A DNA stretch of 64,000 nt from an uncultured Clostridia bacterium (GCA_947088135.1 CAMUFJ010000007.1:1-64000), one strand, 5' to 3'. Positions 5,659 to 12,930 are shown, counted from the first letter of the stretch. The notes: generated by a model not told the origin, from the sequence alone. Translations and numbers: made by a program.

Positions 5659-6858
5659 ATGAACAAAAAAAGTTTTATAACGGGAATCGTGTCATTGGTC
5701 ATAGCGGCGGCTCTTTTCGTGACTGTTTCTATCGGTTCTTTGGGCTTTACGAATTGGAACGTAAAGACATGGTTTAACAGTTGGGGTAAAGGCGGTCAAA
5801 CGAGCGTTACACCGCCCGATAATATGGGCGATATTACCCCGCCCGCAGTGGACTTCGAAGGTGAAAACGCAGGGGTTAACGGCGCGTTGCTTCCTTCCGA
5901 AGTAAAGGGCAACGGTGTTCGGCTTATGGTATCGGCGATCGCGGCGGAAGATTATGCGGAGTACGGTGTTTCGCCTTTGTCCGATTCCGCATATACGGTA
6001 ACGGCGACAATCGAACCTGATTCGGCAACGGATAAAACGGTAACGTACAGTATGGCGTTCGATACGAGCGAATCTTCGAATTATGAAACGTGGGCGAACG
6101 GGGAGAATCCCGCAGATTATTTGACGATTTCGCAAGGTTCGGCAGGTTCGGCGGAAGCGGTGTTGTCGGTGCAGGCGGAGTTCGGTGCGCCGATTAAGGT
6201 TACGGCAACCTCGCAAAGCACACCCGAAGTTTCGGCGTCGTTTGTCGTGCATTACATTCAACGCATGGAAAGCGTTACGGCGTCAATCGCTGCCCCCAAT
6301 GGCGGTGCGGGCGTGTTGGCAATCGGCGCGAGAACGAGCTATACGGTTATTCCGAAATTTGGAACGGGAACGGTTCGCGGGGATTATAGAGTGGGCGCAA
6401 AGTTGGGATTTTCGGATACGTATTTTTGGCCGCAAGTCAAGAACAATTCAAATTATAAGAATATTAACAGTGACGGTACGTGGAGTGGGACATGGAGTTT
6501 GAAGGAAGGTTTGGAAAGTGTAGAAGCTCCGATAGGTAGAATTTATAATCAAATGTCGGGTAGCTTTCAAGTCAATATTTCGGATTTCGTCACGCTTACG
6601 GGCGGGGGTAATTCCAACGCTGTTTTAAATCCTCTTACGACGGCGATTTACGAAGCAAACAAGAATTTCACAGCGAGCGATTCCGTGAAATGCGGAAGAG
6701 TTAAATTCACCGTTTCTTATGGGTTTTTTGATCATAGCGGTAATGGTTCGTATAGCAATTCTTTATCCACATATGTGTCTATCGATAAACTTGATATGAG
6801 CGCGGTTCAGATTCCCGTAAGTAACATTACGGTGGATAAGACGGAAGTTTACATTTAA
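5659..6858 (+). CDS. Secreted or membrane-anchored Ig-like provirus protein
   Basis: The 399-residue protein starts MNKKSFITGIVSLVIAAALF, a signal or N-terminal membrane anchor (about residues 6-30). A Pro/Gly linker follows, then an Ig-like domain (about 85-200) with the Big-2-like phrase YTVTATIEPDSATDKTVTYS and a second beta-rich domain. The last residues (PVSNITVDKTEVYI) look like the first strand of another Ig repeat that is cut short. SD GAGAGG precedes the start. Virion tip or adsorption proteins of phages often carry Ig-like domains, so a minor coat or receptor-binding role is plausible. No direct relative is recognised. Confidence 0.65.
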   Translation: MNKKSFITGIVSLVIAAALFVTVSIGSLGFTNWNVKTWFNSWGKGGQTSVTPPDNMGDITPPAVDFEGENAGVNGALLPSEVKGNGVRLMVSAIAAEDYAEYGVSPLSDSAYTVTATIEPDSATDKTVTYSMAFDTSESSNYETWANGENPADYLTISQGSAGSAEAVLSVQAEFGAPIKVTATSQSTPEVSASFVVHYIQRMESVTASIAAPNGGAGVLAIGARTSYTVIPKFGTGTVRGDYRVGAKLGFSDTYFWPQVKNNSNYKNINSDGTWSGTWSLKEGLESVEAPIGRIYNQMSGSFQVNISDFVTLTGGGNSNAVLNPLTTAIYEANKNFTASDSVKCGRVKFTVSYGFFDHSGNGSYSNSLSTYVSIDKLDMSAVQIPVSNITVDKTEVYI

Positions 6859-6885
6859 GTGAAGCAAAAAAACAGGGAGGACAGT

Positions 6886-8301
6886 ATGAATAAAATAAAA
6901 AGATTACATATCGTCCTTGCGTGTTTCTTGCTTTTGGTGGTATTGGCGGTGGGAATGATTTCCCCCGCCTTTATGCCTATCATGGCAAGAGCGGCAAGCG
7001 GGACGGAATATAGCGATGTTCTTATGGATTTGCGCAAGGATTCGGATTTTAAGGAAAGCGATTATCCGATCGTGGCGGGGGATTACGCCGTCAACGTGAT
7101 TCAAGTGGCGGAAAGCGTAAACGGCGAGCTGTTTGTGTACGTGTATCAGCCGAACGTTTCGGGGATTACGGTTACTTCGTTGAATATGGCGACAAAGCCG
7201 AACGAATTTCAAGCGGGCGATATTAAAAACTATAAGTTGCGGTTATTGAGTATTTCGGGAGCTTTGGCAAAATACGTCGTGCGTGATTTTAAAGTGTGTT
7301 CGGAAGATATCCGTTACTATAATATTATTTCGGTATTCCGTAAATGGGTGGACGGTGTTGACACGGACGACGGAAACGGAAATGATATTTATGAGGTTCC
7401 GTATGAGGTTGGGAAACTTTATACGGCGCAAAAAGTCGGAGCGGAAATTACGTACGAATGCCTTGCAATGGAGACGATTACAGTAACCGATAAATATGTA
7501 GGTTATTTGCGTTTTCGCGGCGGCATGGGTACTTTTACGGATTCTCATTACGTGGCTTTTTCGACGGATTATAACATAGATAAGCTCATGGAAGCCGATG
7601 TGTATTTTGTTCAGCAGGACTATTATTATCGAAGCTCTTTGATTGGGGGTGATAGATATGAATACAAGGATTCGGTTGAAAAGTATGCTTTTTTAACTTG
7701 TGAAGAGCAATCCTCGAATAAAGCTTATTTTTCGTGGTACAAGCATACGTGGAATCAAATACAATCGGTATCAGAGTTCGGCAAAGAAAATAATTTGACG
7801 GACGAAGCGCAACAGGCGATCGGCGGTAAACAGTGGGTGTTGCGTTTCGTTGAAACGGAAGGGACTTATGTTAGCGAAATTGCGTATACGGAGTGGGGAA
7901 CGAAGGTTTCGGAAGTAACGATTCTTCGTTTAAAATTTGAAACGGACGGCAAGGTGTACAATCTTGGCGTAGTCGATAATAAACAATCTCCCGCGCCTGA
8001 CCAAAAACCCGATAATGTGCAAGGAAATCTCCCAAAAAAGGAAAGTTCGTTTTGGGATTGGTTGAAAGGAGTTTGGAATTCGATTGTAGACTTTTTCACG
8101 GGTCATTCCAATTGGTGGGTTTATTTGCTCGTTGTCGGCTTGGCGGTTATCCTTTTGCCGACGATACTCGGCTTGCTGATTCCCTCCGTGGGTAAGTTCT
8201 TGTTTGGGATATTAAAGACGGTTGGCAGTGCCTTGTGGTGGATTATTACCGCTCCGTTTAAAGGGATTGCGTGGCTGTTTAGGAAGATTCGGGGCGAATA
8301 G
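6886..8301 (+). CDS. Secreted protein with C-terminal membrane anchor, candidate pIII-like
   Basis: Start ATG 6886 follows GGGAGG by 6 nt; an upstream GTG (6859) lacks an SD. The 471-residue protein has a signal peptide (about residues 1-36, ending IMARAASG), a large beta-rich exported region with many Tyr, a Pro/Lys linker (SPAPDQKPDNVQGN), and two hydrophobic segments near the C-terminus (WWVYLLVVGLAVILLPTILG, then GILKTVGSALWWIITAPF). Filamentous-phage pIII proteins share this outline: exported adsorption domains and a C-terminal membrane anchor. The gene lies just before the Zot-like gene, as in many inoviruses. The role is inferred from topology and order. Confidence 0.6.
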   Translation: MNKIKRLHIVLACFLLLVVLAVGMISPAFMPIMARAASGTEYSDVLMDLRKDSDFKESDYPIVAGDYAVNVIQVAESVNGELFVYVYQPNVSGITVTSLNMATKPNEFQAGDIKNYKLRLLSISGALAKYVVRDFKVCSEDIRYYNIISVFRKWVDGVDTDDGNGNDIYEVPYEVGKLYTAQKVGAEITYECLAMETITVTDKYVGYLRFRGGMGTFTDSHYVAFSTDYNIDKLMEADVYFVQQDYYYRSSLIGGDRYEYKDSVEKYAFLTCEEQSSNKAYFSWYKHTWNQIQSVSEFGKENNLTDEAQQAIGGKQWVLRFVETEGTYVSEIAYTEWGTKVSEVTILRLKFETDGKVYNLGVVDNKQSPAPDQKPDNVQGNLPKKESSFWDWLKGVWNSIVDFFTGHSNWWVYLLVVGLAVILLPTILGLLIPSVGKFLFGILKTVGSALWWIITAPFKGIAWLFRKIRGE

Positions 8302-8316
8302 AAAAAAGAGGGGGGG

Positions 8317-8345
8317 TAGGCGGTTTTCAGTATGGAAACCGCCTA
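8317..8345 (+). promoter_or_regulatory. 12-bp hairpin between SD and start codon of the Zot-like gene
   Basis: TAGGCGGTTTTC (8317-8328) pairs with GGAAACCGCCTA (8334-8345), loop AGTAT. The only strong SD (GAGGGGGG, 8309-8316) is just 5' of the stem and the ATG (8347) is one base past it. Folding would bring SD and AUG together, as known for phage T4 gene 38. The nonamer TAGGCGGTT is shared with the hairpin at 5158-5184. Confidence 0.55.
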
Positions 8346-8346
8346 A

Positions 8347-9483
8347 ATGTATATGGATATAAAGAAAATGACGAAGAAAACGTTGTTGTACTATTTGATT
8401 CCGCTTTTAGTCGTGTGTATTTTTATTGGCGGGCTTTCGGTGCTGTTTGTCGGGGTATTTGCGGATTTAATAAAGCATGGCTTTCGTGTTTCGCTGTTGC
8501 TCGTGCAAGTGCTTAGCATAATCGGTGTTGTGGTTTTGGTCGTGCTTTTCCTGCGCCGTCTGATACCGTTTTGCAAGGTTTTCTATTATCGCAGGGAAGT
8601 GGAGAAGTTCCATTTTGACATAAATATGTCAAATCGGTGTGAAATGAAGGACGGCGCGCCGGGCACGGGCAAAACGTTTACTTCGATATATGTTACGTGT
8701 TATAAAGCAATCGTTTTGTGGGAGGAGCTTGTAACGCAGTATCTTTTGCATATGCCATTTGCCGCGAAGTATCTTTATGATTATCAGCAGGGGAAAAGCA
8801 CGTTTTGGATAGCGTATAAGGCGGTCTACGATAGTATCAAGTTTTATAATGAAAACGGTTATATTCCGTGCTGTTATTCGAATGTCAAGTTCATGTTGTG
8901 CGGGAAAGAGCCGATACCGCTTGATATAAAGTATTTTCAGCAGAAAAAACGATTTGCGGAATATAACGTTAAACTCGTGGACGAAATCGCGGAAATGTTG
9001 CCGAATTCCATGCGGACTAATAATGGCTTCAAAGACCCTTTAAATGTAAATGATATAAACAACTATTTAAGTTTGTTTCGGCAATTTGACGAGGGGCATA
9101 TGCTTATCAATGATCAAAGGGGCGGGGAAGTATTTATCGGTGCGCGTGCGGTTCTGAATGTCACAAATTATTTGATAGAACAGCGTACGCTGTTATCCCC
9201 GCGCTTTTTACAGTGGTTGTACAGTATGCTTGTGGCGCGAATCAAAAAGCGCGGTATTAACACGAGTAGGCGCCTTTCGACGTTCTTGTTTCGTTTGGAC
9301 GCGCTTATAAAGGATATCGGTTTTCGGCGGTTTTTTTACGTGCGTACGCTTGGCGCAGACGGGCGCATGAGGAACGATAAAGATATTCATTCTTACGTGT
9401 TGCCTTGTGACGTACCGTTTACGTATGACGATCGCGCACGGAGAAACGAATACAAGGCAAAGGATTTACCACTTTGCACGTGA
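8347..9483 (+). CDS. zot: Zot/pI-like morphogenesis ATPase
   Basis: The 378-residue protein begins with two membrane segments (about residues 13-37 and 45-70), followed by a P-loop NTPase domain: Walker A GAPGTGKT at 103-110 and Walker B KLVDE at 209-213. The Zot/pI family drives extrusion of filamentous phage through the membrane and is the main marker gene of inoviruses. Classic Zot proteins have the membrane span behind the ATPase domain; here the spans are N-terminal, an arrangement seen in some Gram-positive relatives. A Rep gene follows. One palindrome of the four-copy set lies in the coding sequence (8614-8633). A DNA-transfer ATPase of the FtsK/HerA type is a less likely alternative. 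Confidence 0.78.
   Translation: MYMDIKKMTKKTLLYYLIPLLVVCIFIGGLSVLFVGVFADLIKHGFRVSLLLVQVLSIIGVVVLVVLFLRRLIPFCKVFYYRREVEKFHFDINMSNRCEMKDGAPGTGKTFTSIYVTCYKAIVLWEELVTQYLLHMPFAAKYLYDYQQGKSTFWIAYKAVYDSIKFYNENGYIPCCYSNVKFMLCGKEPIPLDIKYFQQKKRFAEYNVKLVDEIAEMLPNSMRTNNGFKDPLNVNDINNYLSLFRQFDEGHMLINDQRGGEVFIGARAVLNVTNYLIEQRTLLSPRFLQWLYSMLVARIKKRGINTSRRLSTFLFRLDALIKDIGFRRFFYVRTLGADGRMRNDKDIHSYVLPCDVPFTYDDRARRNEYKAKDLPLCT
8614..8633. promoter_or_regulatory. Palindrome copy 2, inside the Zot-like gene
   Basis: TTTGACAT-AAAT-ATGTCAAA has exactly the same 20-bp layout as the copies at 3796, 9558 and 10556, although here it is within coding sequence just before Walker A. Confidence 0.6.
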
Positions 9484-9492
9484 TAAACGGTC

Positions 9493-9516
9493 GCCCTCGC
9501 GCGCCAGCGCGAGGGC
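9493..9516. other. GC-rich hairpin before rep, candidate double-strand origin
   Basis: A perfect 10-bp stem, GCCCTCGCGC (9493-9502) with GCGCGAGGGC (9507-9516), loop GCCA, lies in the only gap between zot and rep. No T-run follows, so a terminator is less likely. Rolling-circle origins are often stable hairpins beside rep; the nick site itself cannot be identified by eye. Confidence 0.4.
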
Positions 9517-9529
9517 CGTGTTGCGGTAC

Positions 9530-9578
9530 TTGACGATAGCAACACTTAAAGTATGATTTTGACATTGTAATGTCAAAA
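9530..9578 (+). promoter_or_regulatory. rep promoter and palindrome copy 3
   Basis: TTGACG (9530-9535), 16 bp, TATGAT (9552-9557). TTTGACAT-TGTA-ATGTCAAA (9558-9577) starts at the next base and would cover the transcription start. This suggests repression of rep by the palindrome-binding protein. Confidence 0.65.
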
Positions 9579-9602
9579 AGGGAATAAAAGGGAGATTGAG
9601 TT

Positions 9603-10550
9603 GTGCGGAGAAAAAGAAAAGGGATAAAGCATATCATTCGATTCGGTGATACTTCGGTGGGGCGTGATATTAACTTGTATCGGTTTCAAATAGACGAATA
9701 TGCCGAATATGATTTATTGCGTGTGTATGAAAACAACGGGCGCAAAGGCGTTGAGAAAAGGACAAAGACTATTTATGACGAAAAGGGTTATGCGTGGAAA
9801 GTTAATATAAAGACGGGAGAGCTCTTGCGCCGTAAGCTATCTTCGGAAATTAAACGTTGTGTAGATATATCGTTGCAACGTACCCGTAGGGTAGTGCGAG
9901 AAATTTTAATGGCAAATAGTTGGGATTGGTTTGTAACTGTTACATTTAATAATATCGCACAAAATAGAACGGACGATAAAGCCGTTTATAAGAATTGGGA
10001 GAAATTTCGTAGGGATATACGGTTAAGATGTCCGAATATGTATTATTTGGCTGTTCCTGAACGCCATAAGAGCGGGTGTATTCATTTCCATTTGGTGGCG
10101 GGCGGTATTTCAAAAGAAGAATTAAAGCTTGCATTTAGCGGGCACTACGATAAAAATGGGCGTGAAATATATAACTGTAACGCATGGCGTTATGGTTTTT
10201 CTACCGTTACGGCGGTCGAGGACACGGAAAAAGCGGCGGGTTATTTGTTAAAGTATATTGGTAAGGATTTGGGCGTAAGCGAAGATTTCAAAAAGCGTTA
10301 TTGGGCAAGTAGGAATTGCAATCGCCCGAAAAAACGCTTTATTGACGTGGTGTCTGAATGTACGGTAAATGCATTGTCGTTCTTTGATAGCGTGGTGGAA
10401 CGCACGGTTGGCATGACTTGTCAGTATTACAATCGGGCAAAGAATTATCTTGTTATGCGGGATAATTTACCGAGCTTGCGGAAAATACGGCTATGGTTTG
10501 ATAACTTTAACCTAAGTGCGCATGACGATCTATGGCGATCGCCATGCTGA
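9603..10550 (+). CDS. rep: HUH rolling-circle replication initiator
   Basis: The 315-residue Rep starts with GTG 9603 behind GGGAG. Motif I is DWFVTVTF, motif II (HUH) is CIHFHLVAGG with His 161 and 163, and motif III is GYLLKYIGKDL with candidate nucleophile tyrosines 214 and 218. This resembles the ORF2/G2P-type Rep of Gram-positive filamentous phages and small ssDNA elements. Such an enzyme nicks the double-strand origin and stays covalently bound to the 5' end through Tyr. Two Tyr three residues apart are typical of the two-tyrosine subclass. The promoter carries palindrome copy 3; a GC-rich hairpin lies upstream. The final codons contain a 14-bp palindrome (10532-10545). Confidence 0.88.
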   Translation: MRRKRKGIKHIIRFGDTSVGRDINLYRFQIDEYAEYDLLRVYENNGRKGVEKRTKTIYDEKGYAWKVNIKTGELLRRKLSSEIKRCVDISLQRTRRVVREILMANSWDWFVTVTFNNIAQNRTDDKAVYKNWEKFRRDIRLRCPNMYYLAVPERHKSGCIHFHLVAGGISKEELKLAFSGHYDKNGREIYNCNAWRYGFSTVTAVEDTEKAAGYLLKYIGKDLGVSEDFKKRYWASRNCNRPKKRFIDVVSECTVNALSFFDSVVERTVGMTCQYYNRAKNYLVMRDNLPSLRKIRLWFDNFNLSAHDDLWRSPC

Positions 10551-10554
10551 AAAG

Positions 10555-10576
10555 TTTTGACAATGTAAAGTCAAAA
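10555..10576. promoter_or_regulatory. Palindrome copy 4, degenerate
   Basis: TTTGACAA-TGTA-AAGTCAAA keeps the outer arms (TTTTGAC/GTCAAAA) and the spacing but loses inner symmetry. It begins 5 bp after the rep stop codon, at the start of the right end of the element. Confidence 0.5.
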
Positions 10577-10583
10577 AAAGAAA

Positions 10584-10612
10584 AGAGCCGTTCGAAAACA
10601 GCTCTATTTTGG
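10584..10612 (+). terminator. Probable terminator after rep
   Basis: AGAGC-C-GTT (10584-10592) pairs with AAC-A-GCTCT (10597-10605), loop CGAA, followed by ATTTTGG. The stem has one mismatch and the T-run is short, so strength is uncertain. Confidence 0.5.
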
Positions 10613-10667
10613 TTTATCTTAAAAAGGAAGCAAGGAAGAATTTTTGATAAAAATGTATTTTATCAAT

Positions 10668-10688
10668 TTTGGGGTACATTTGGGGTAC
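10668..10688 (+). repeat. Right integrase arm-type sites (two TTTGGGGTAC copies)
   Basis: Direct copies start at 10668 and 10679, the same 11-bp period as the left pair (164-184), 64 bp inside the core repeat. Confidence 0.6.
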
Positions 10689-10752
10689 AGCTCAAAATTG
10701 GGTGAAAATAAGGCAAAAACGGGCAATTTTTGTTCGAAATCACCCGTTTTTG

Positions 10753-10777
10753 TGGTGGGAAGAGGTGGATTCGAACC
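10753..10777 (+). repeat. attR, 25-bp repeat within tRNA-Tyr
   Basis: This is the right copy of the 25-bp direct repeat. It is part of a functional tRNA-Tyr gene, so integration at the 3' end keeps the tRNA intact. Confidence 0.9.
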
Positions 10778-10837
10778 ACCGAAGTCGTAGACGTCAGATT
10801 TACAGTCTGATCCATTTGGCCGCTCTGGAATCTTCCC
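10753..10837 (-). tRNA. tRNA-Tyr (anticodon GTA)
   Basis: An 85-nt gene with encoded CCA, acceptor stem GGGAAGA/TCTTCCC, anticodon loop with GTA and the long variable arm typical of bacterial tRNA-Tyr. It is the last gene of the tRNA operon and serves as the provirus attachment site. Confidence 0.96.
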
Positions 10838-10859
10838 TTATTTAGTTGTGGTTTACCGA

Positions 10860-10935
10860 TGGAGCCGGTGGCAGGAATCGAACCTGTAACCTGCTGATTA
10901 CAAATCAGCTGCTCTGCCAGTTGAGCTACACCGGC
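10860..10935 (-). tRNA. tRNA-Thr (anticodon TGT)
   Basis: A 76-nt cloverleaf with encoded CCA; acceptor GCCGGTG/CACCGGC; anticodon loop TTTGTAA. It is preceded in the transcript by tRNA-Phe, 4 nt away. Confidence 0.95.
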
Positions 10936-10939
10936 AAGG

Positions 10940-11015
<76 letters not shown>

Positions 11016-11037
11016 ATGTGTGCCTTTTTCAAGACAC

Positions 11038-11063
11038 GAGCCTCATTCCTCGGAATGAGGCTC
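11038..11063. repeat. 26-nt hairpin between tRNA-Asp and tRNA-Phe
   Basis: GAGCCTCATTCC and its exact complement are separated by 2 nt. There is no T-run in either direction, so it is more likely an RNA processing or spacer structure of the tRNA transcript than a terminator. Confidence 0.5.
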
Positions 11064-11067
11064 TGTT

Positions 11068-11144
11068 TGGCGACCCGAAACGGGCTCGAACCGTCGACCT
11101 CCAGCGTGACAGGCTGGCGCTCTAACCAACTGAGCTATTGGGCC
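11068..11144 (-). tRNA. tRNA-Asp (anticodon GTC)
   Basis: A 77-nt gene with encoded CCA and anticodon loop CTGTCAC. The acceptor stem (5' GGCCCAA) contains a G-U pair and one apparent A-C mismatch at position 6-67, otherwise normal. Confidence 0.92.
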
Positions 11145-11185
11145 GTATGGCGGCGGGACACCCCACGTTTTTGGTGTTCCCAAAA

Positions 11186-11262
11186 TGGTGGGCCTTCACG
11201 GACTTGAACCGCGGACCGATCGGTTATGAGCCGACTGCTCTAACCAACTGAGCTAAAGGCCC
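11186..11262 (-). tRNA. tRNA-Met (anticodon CAT), elongator type
   Basis: A 77-nt gene with encoded CCA; acceptor GGGCCTT/AAGGCCC pairs fully, unlike an initiator tRNA. The anticodon loop is CTCATAA. A CAT tRNA modified to read AUA (Ile2) cannot be fully excluded. It is the first gene of the operon. Confidence 0.9.
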
Positions 11263-11295
11263 GCTATCAGGGTTCCGCAACCGCAATGCTTGATT

Positions 11296-11324
11296 ATCAT
11301 ATTATAAATCCGACGAAATGTCAA
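11296..11324 (-). promoter_or_regulatory. Promoter of the tRNA operon
   Basis: Minus strand: TTGACA (11319-11324), 17 bp, TATGAT (11296-11301), 34 bp ahead of tRNA-Met. Confidence 0.75.
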
Positions 11325-11459
11325 GTGTTTTTAAGCAATTTTCAGAAAAACCGAAAACTTTTTTTTCGACTTCTTTCCCCAAGAAAAGGCTTAGCTTGTC
11401 AAATTTCTCTCCTTGTTATCTGATACAATCTTGTTCAGGAGAAAAAAGAGGAGTTTTTC

Positions 11460-11768
11460 ATGAAAATACAGGAGAATCGAAACGGAGAAAACCTCTACAT
11501 TTATCTCACGGGAGAGTTGGACGAACATTCCGTGTGCGCGGTGCGGGAGCAGACGGACAGGCTCATCGACGAAAACGCGGGGCTGTCGCGCGCGGTGTTC
11601 AATCTCGCGGGGATAAAATTTATGGATTCCACGGGAATCGGTTTTTTAATCGGGCGATATAAAAAACTGCAAAAATACGGCATGACGATGTATCTTGAAA
11701 ACCCCAACGCGGGCGCGGACAAAATACTTGCATTGAGCGGAGTATATTCGCTGATGCCTAAGCTATAA
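11460..11768 (+). CDS. spoIIAA: Anti-sigma-F factor antagonist SpoIIAA
   Basis: The 102-residue STAS-domain protein contains the phosphorylatable Ser in FMDSTGIGFLIGRYK, the SpoIIAA signature. During sporulation, unphosphorylated SpoIIAA binds SpoIIAB and frees sigma-F in the forespore. It is the first gene of the operon, with SD GAGGAG 6 nt before the ATG. The gap to spoIIAB is 9 nt. It is slightly shorter than the B. subtilis protein but complete. I could not find a convincing sigma-H promoter by eye in the 130 bp upstream. Confidence 0.95.
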   Translation: MKIQENRNGENLYIYLTGELDEHSVCAVREQTDRLIDENAGLSRAVFNLAGIKFMDSTGIGFLIGRYKKLQKYGMTMYLENPNAGADKILALSGVYSLMPKL

Positions 11769-11777
11769 GGAGGGGTT

Positions 11778-12215
11778 ATGAACGAAATACAATTGAGAAT
11801 TCCGGCGAAATCGGAAAACGAGCTGTTTGCACGCAATACGGTTGCGGCGTTTGCCCTGCCGCTCAACCCCAGCCTTTCCGAACTTTCCGACATAAAGACC
11901 GCCGTTTCGGAGGCGGTGACGAACTGTATCGTACACGGCTATGCGGGACAGGAGGGCTGGATCGAAATTGTTTGCAGAATCGAGGGGGAGTGCCTACATA
12001 TTCAAATTTCCGACAGCGGAAAGGGGATAGCCGATCTCGAACAGGCGCTTACGCCCTTTTATACCACTCTGCCGGGAGAGGAGCGTTCGGGTATGGGATT
12101 CACCATTATGCAAACTTTTATGTCCACCTTTTCCGTACAGTCTCGTGCGGGGGCGGGCACGGTTGTAACGATGAGCAAGGACTTCGGCGCAAGGGCGGAA
12201 GCAAATGCTCAATGA
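11778..12215 (+). CDS. spoIIAB: Anti-sigma-F factor and kinase SpoIIAB
   Basis: The 145-residue GHKL-fold serine kinase holds sigma-F inactive and phosphorylates SpoIIAA. The N-box is visible in AVSEAVTNCIVHGY and the G-boxes in ISDSGKGIADLEQA and GEERSGMGFTIMQ. SD AAGGAGG is very strong. Its end overlaps sigF by 11 nt, giving coupled translation and a fixed ratio of the partners, as in other endospore formers. Confidence 0.95.
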   Translation: MNEIQLRIPAKSENELFARNTVAAFALPLNPSLSELSDIKTAVSEAVTNCIVHGYAGQEGWIEIVCRIEGECLHIQISDSGKGIADLEQALTPFYTTLPGEERSGMGFTIMQTFMSTFSVQSRAGAGTVVTMSKDFGARAEANAQ

Positions 12216-12930
12216 GGAGGAAACGCTCAGGCTGCTTGCGCTTGCGAAGGAAGGGGACAAGAGCGCGAAAGAATGCCTTCTGCAACATAATACTTCCCTC
12301 TTAAAGAGCATTTTAAAGCGCTATTTGGGAAAGGGCGTGGAATACGACGATTTATTCCAGCTTGCATGTATGGGCTTTTTAAAGGCGATCGCGGGCTTCG
12401 ACACCACTTACGGCGTACGCTTTTCCACCTACGCCGTGCCCATGATCGCGGGGGAAATCAAGCGGTTTTTGCGGGACGACGGCAGCGTAAAGGTTTCCCG
12501 TGCGCTTAAAAAGACGGCGCGTGAAATGAACCGCTATATCGAGAGCTATTCGATCGCGCACGGACGGCAGCCTACGGTAAAGGAGCTTGCGGCGGCGTTT
12601 TCGGTGGACGAGGAGGAAGTGGTGTTCACGCTCGGCTCTTCGAGAATGCCCGTTTCCATTTACGAACAGGCGGATTATAAAGACGAAAAATCGGTCAGCC
12701 TTGCGGAAAAGCTTCCCGCGAAGGACAATCAGGACGATATGATCGAGCGGTTGGTGCTTCGGCAAGCCATTTCCAAGTTGCCCGAGCGGGAGCGGAAAAT
12801 CGTGTTTCTGCGCTACTTCCGCGACATGACGCAGAGCGAAGTCGCCAAGGCGATCGGCGTATCGCAAGTGCAGATCTCCCGCATCGAGAGTAAGATCATG
12901 GCGCAGTTCAAAGAGGATCTGAGCGGCTGA
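12205..12930 (+). CDS. sigF: RNA polymerase sigma-F factor (forespore)
   Basis: The 241-residue sigma-70 family protein has region 2 (YDDLFQLACMGFLKAIAGFD, then FSTYAVPMIAGEIKRFLRDD), region 3 and region 4 with its helix-turn-helix (MTQSEVAKAIGVSQVQISRIE). The short region 1 and the place behind spoIIAA-spoIIAB identify sigma-F rather than sigma-G or sigma-B. It directs the first forespore-specific transcription. A strong terminator follows at 12954. Confidence 0.95.
   Translation: MLNEEETLRLLALAKEGDKSAKECLLQHNTSLLKSILKRYLGKGVEYDDLFQLACMGFLKAIAGFDTTYGVRFSTYAVPMIAGEIKRFLRDDGSVKVSRALKKTAREMNRYIESYSIAHGRQPTVKELAAAFSVDEEEVVFTLGSSRMPVSIYEQADYKDEKSVSLAEKLPAKDNQDDMIERLVLRQAISKLPERERKIVFLRYFRDMTQSEVAKAIGVSQVQISRIESKIMAQFKEDLSG

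Larger units (their letters stand above)
47..10777. mobile_element. Inovirus-like provirus integrated at tRNA-Tyr
   Basis: The element lies between two copies of a perfect 25-bp direct repeat (47-71 and 10753-10777); the right copy is the acceptor/T-arm end of an intact tRNA-Tyr. Inside are a tyrosine recombinase at the left end, a divergent XRE repressor, about ten small genes, two secreted or membrane proteins, a Zot/pI-like ATPase and an HUH replication initiator, nearly all on the plus strand. Gene order and the Zot plus rolling-circle Rep pair are typical of filamentous phages. AT content is higher than in the host region to the right. No plausible major coat gene was recognised, so the assignment rests on Zot, Rep and integration. 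A mobilisable plasmid-like element is the main alternative. Confidence 0.78.

Noticed and set aside
11038..11063. Terminator inside the tRNA operon
   Set aside because: It is a perfect hairpin but without T-run on either strand, and functional tRNA genes follow on the same transcript.
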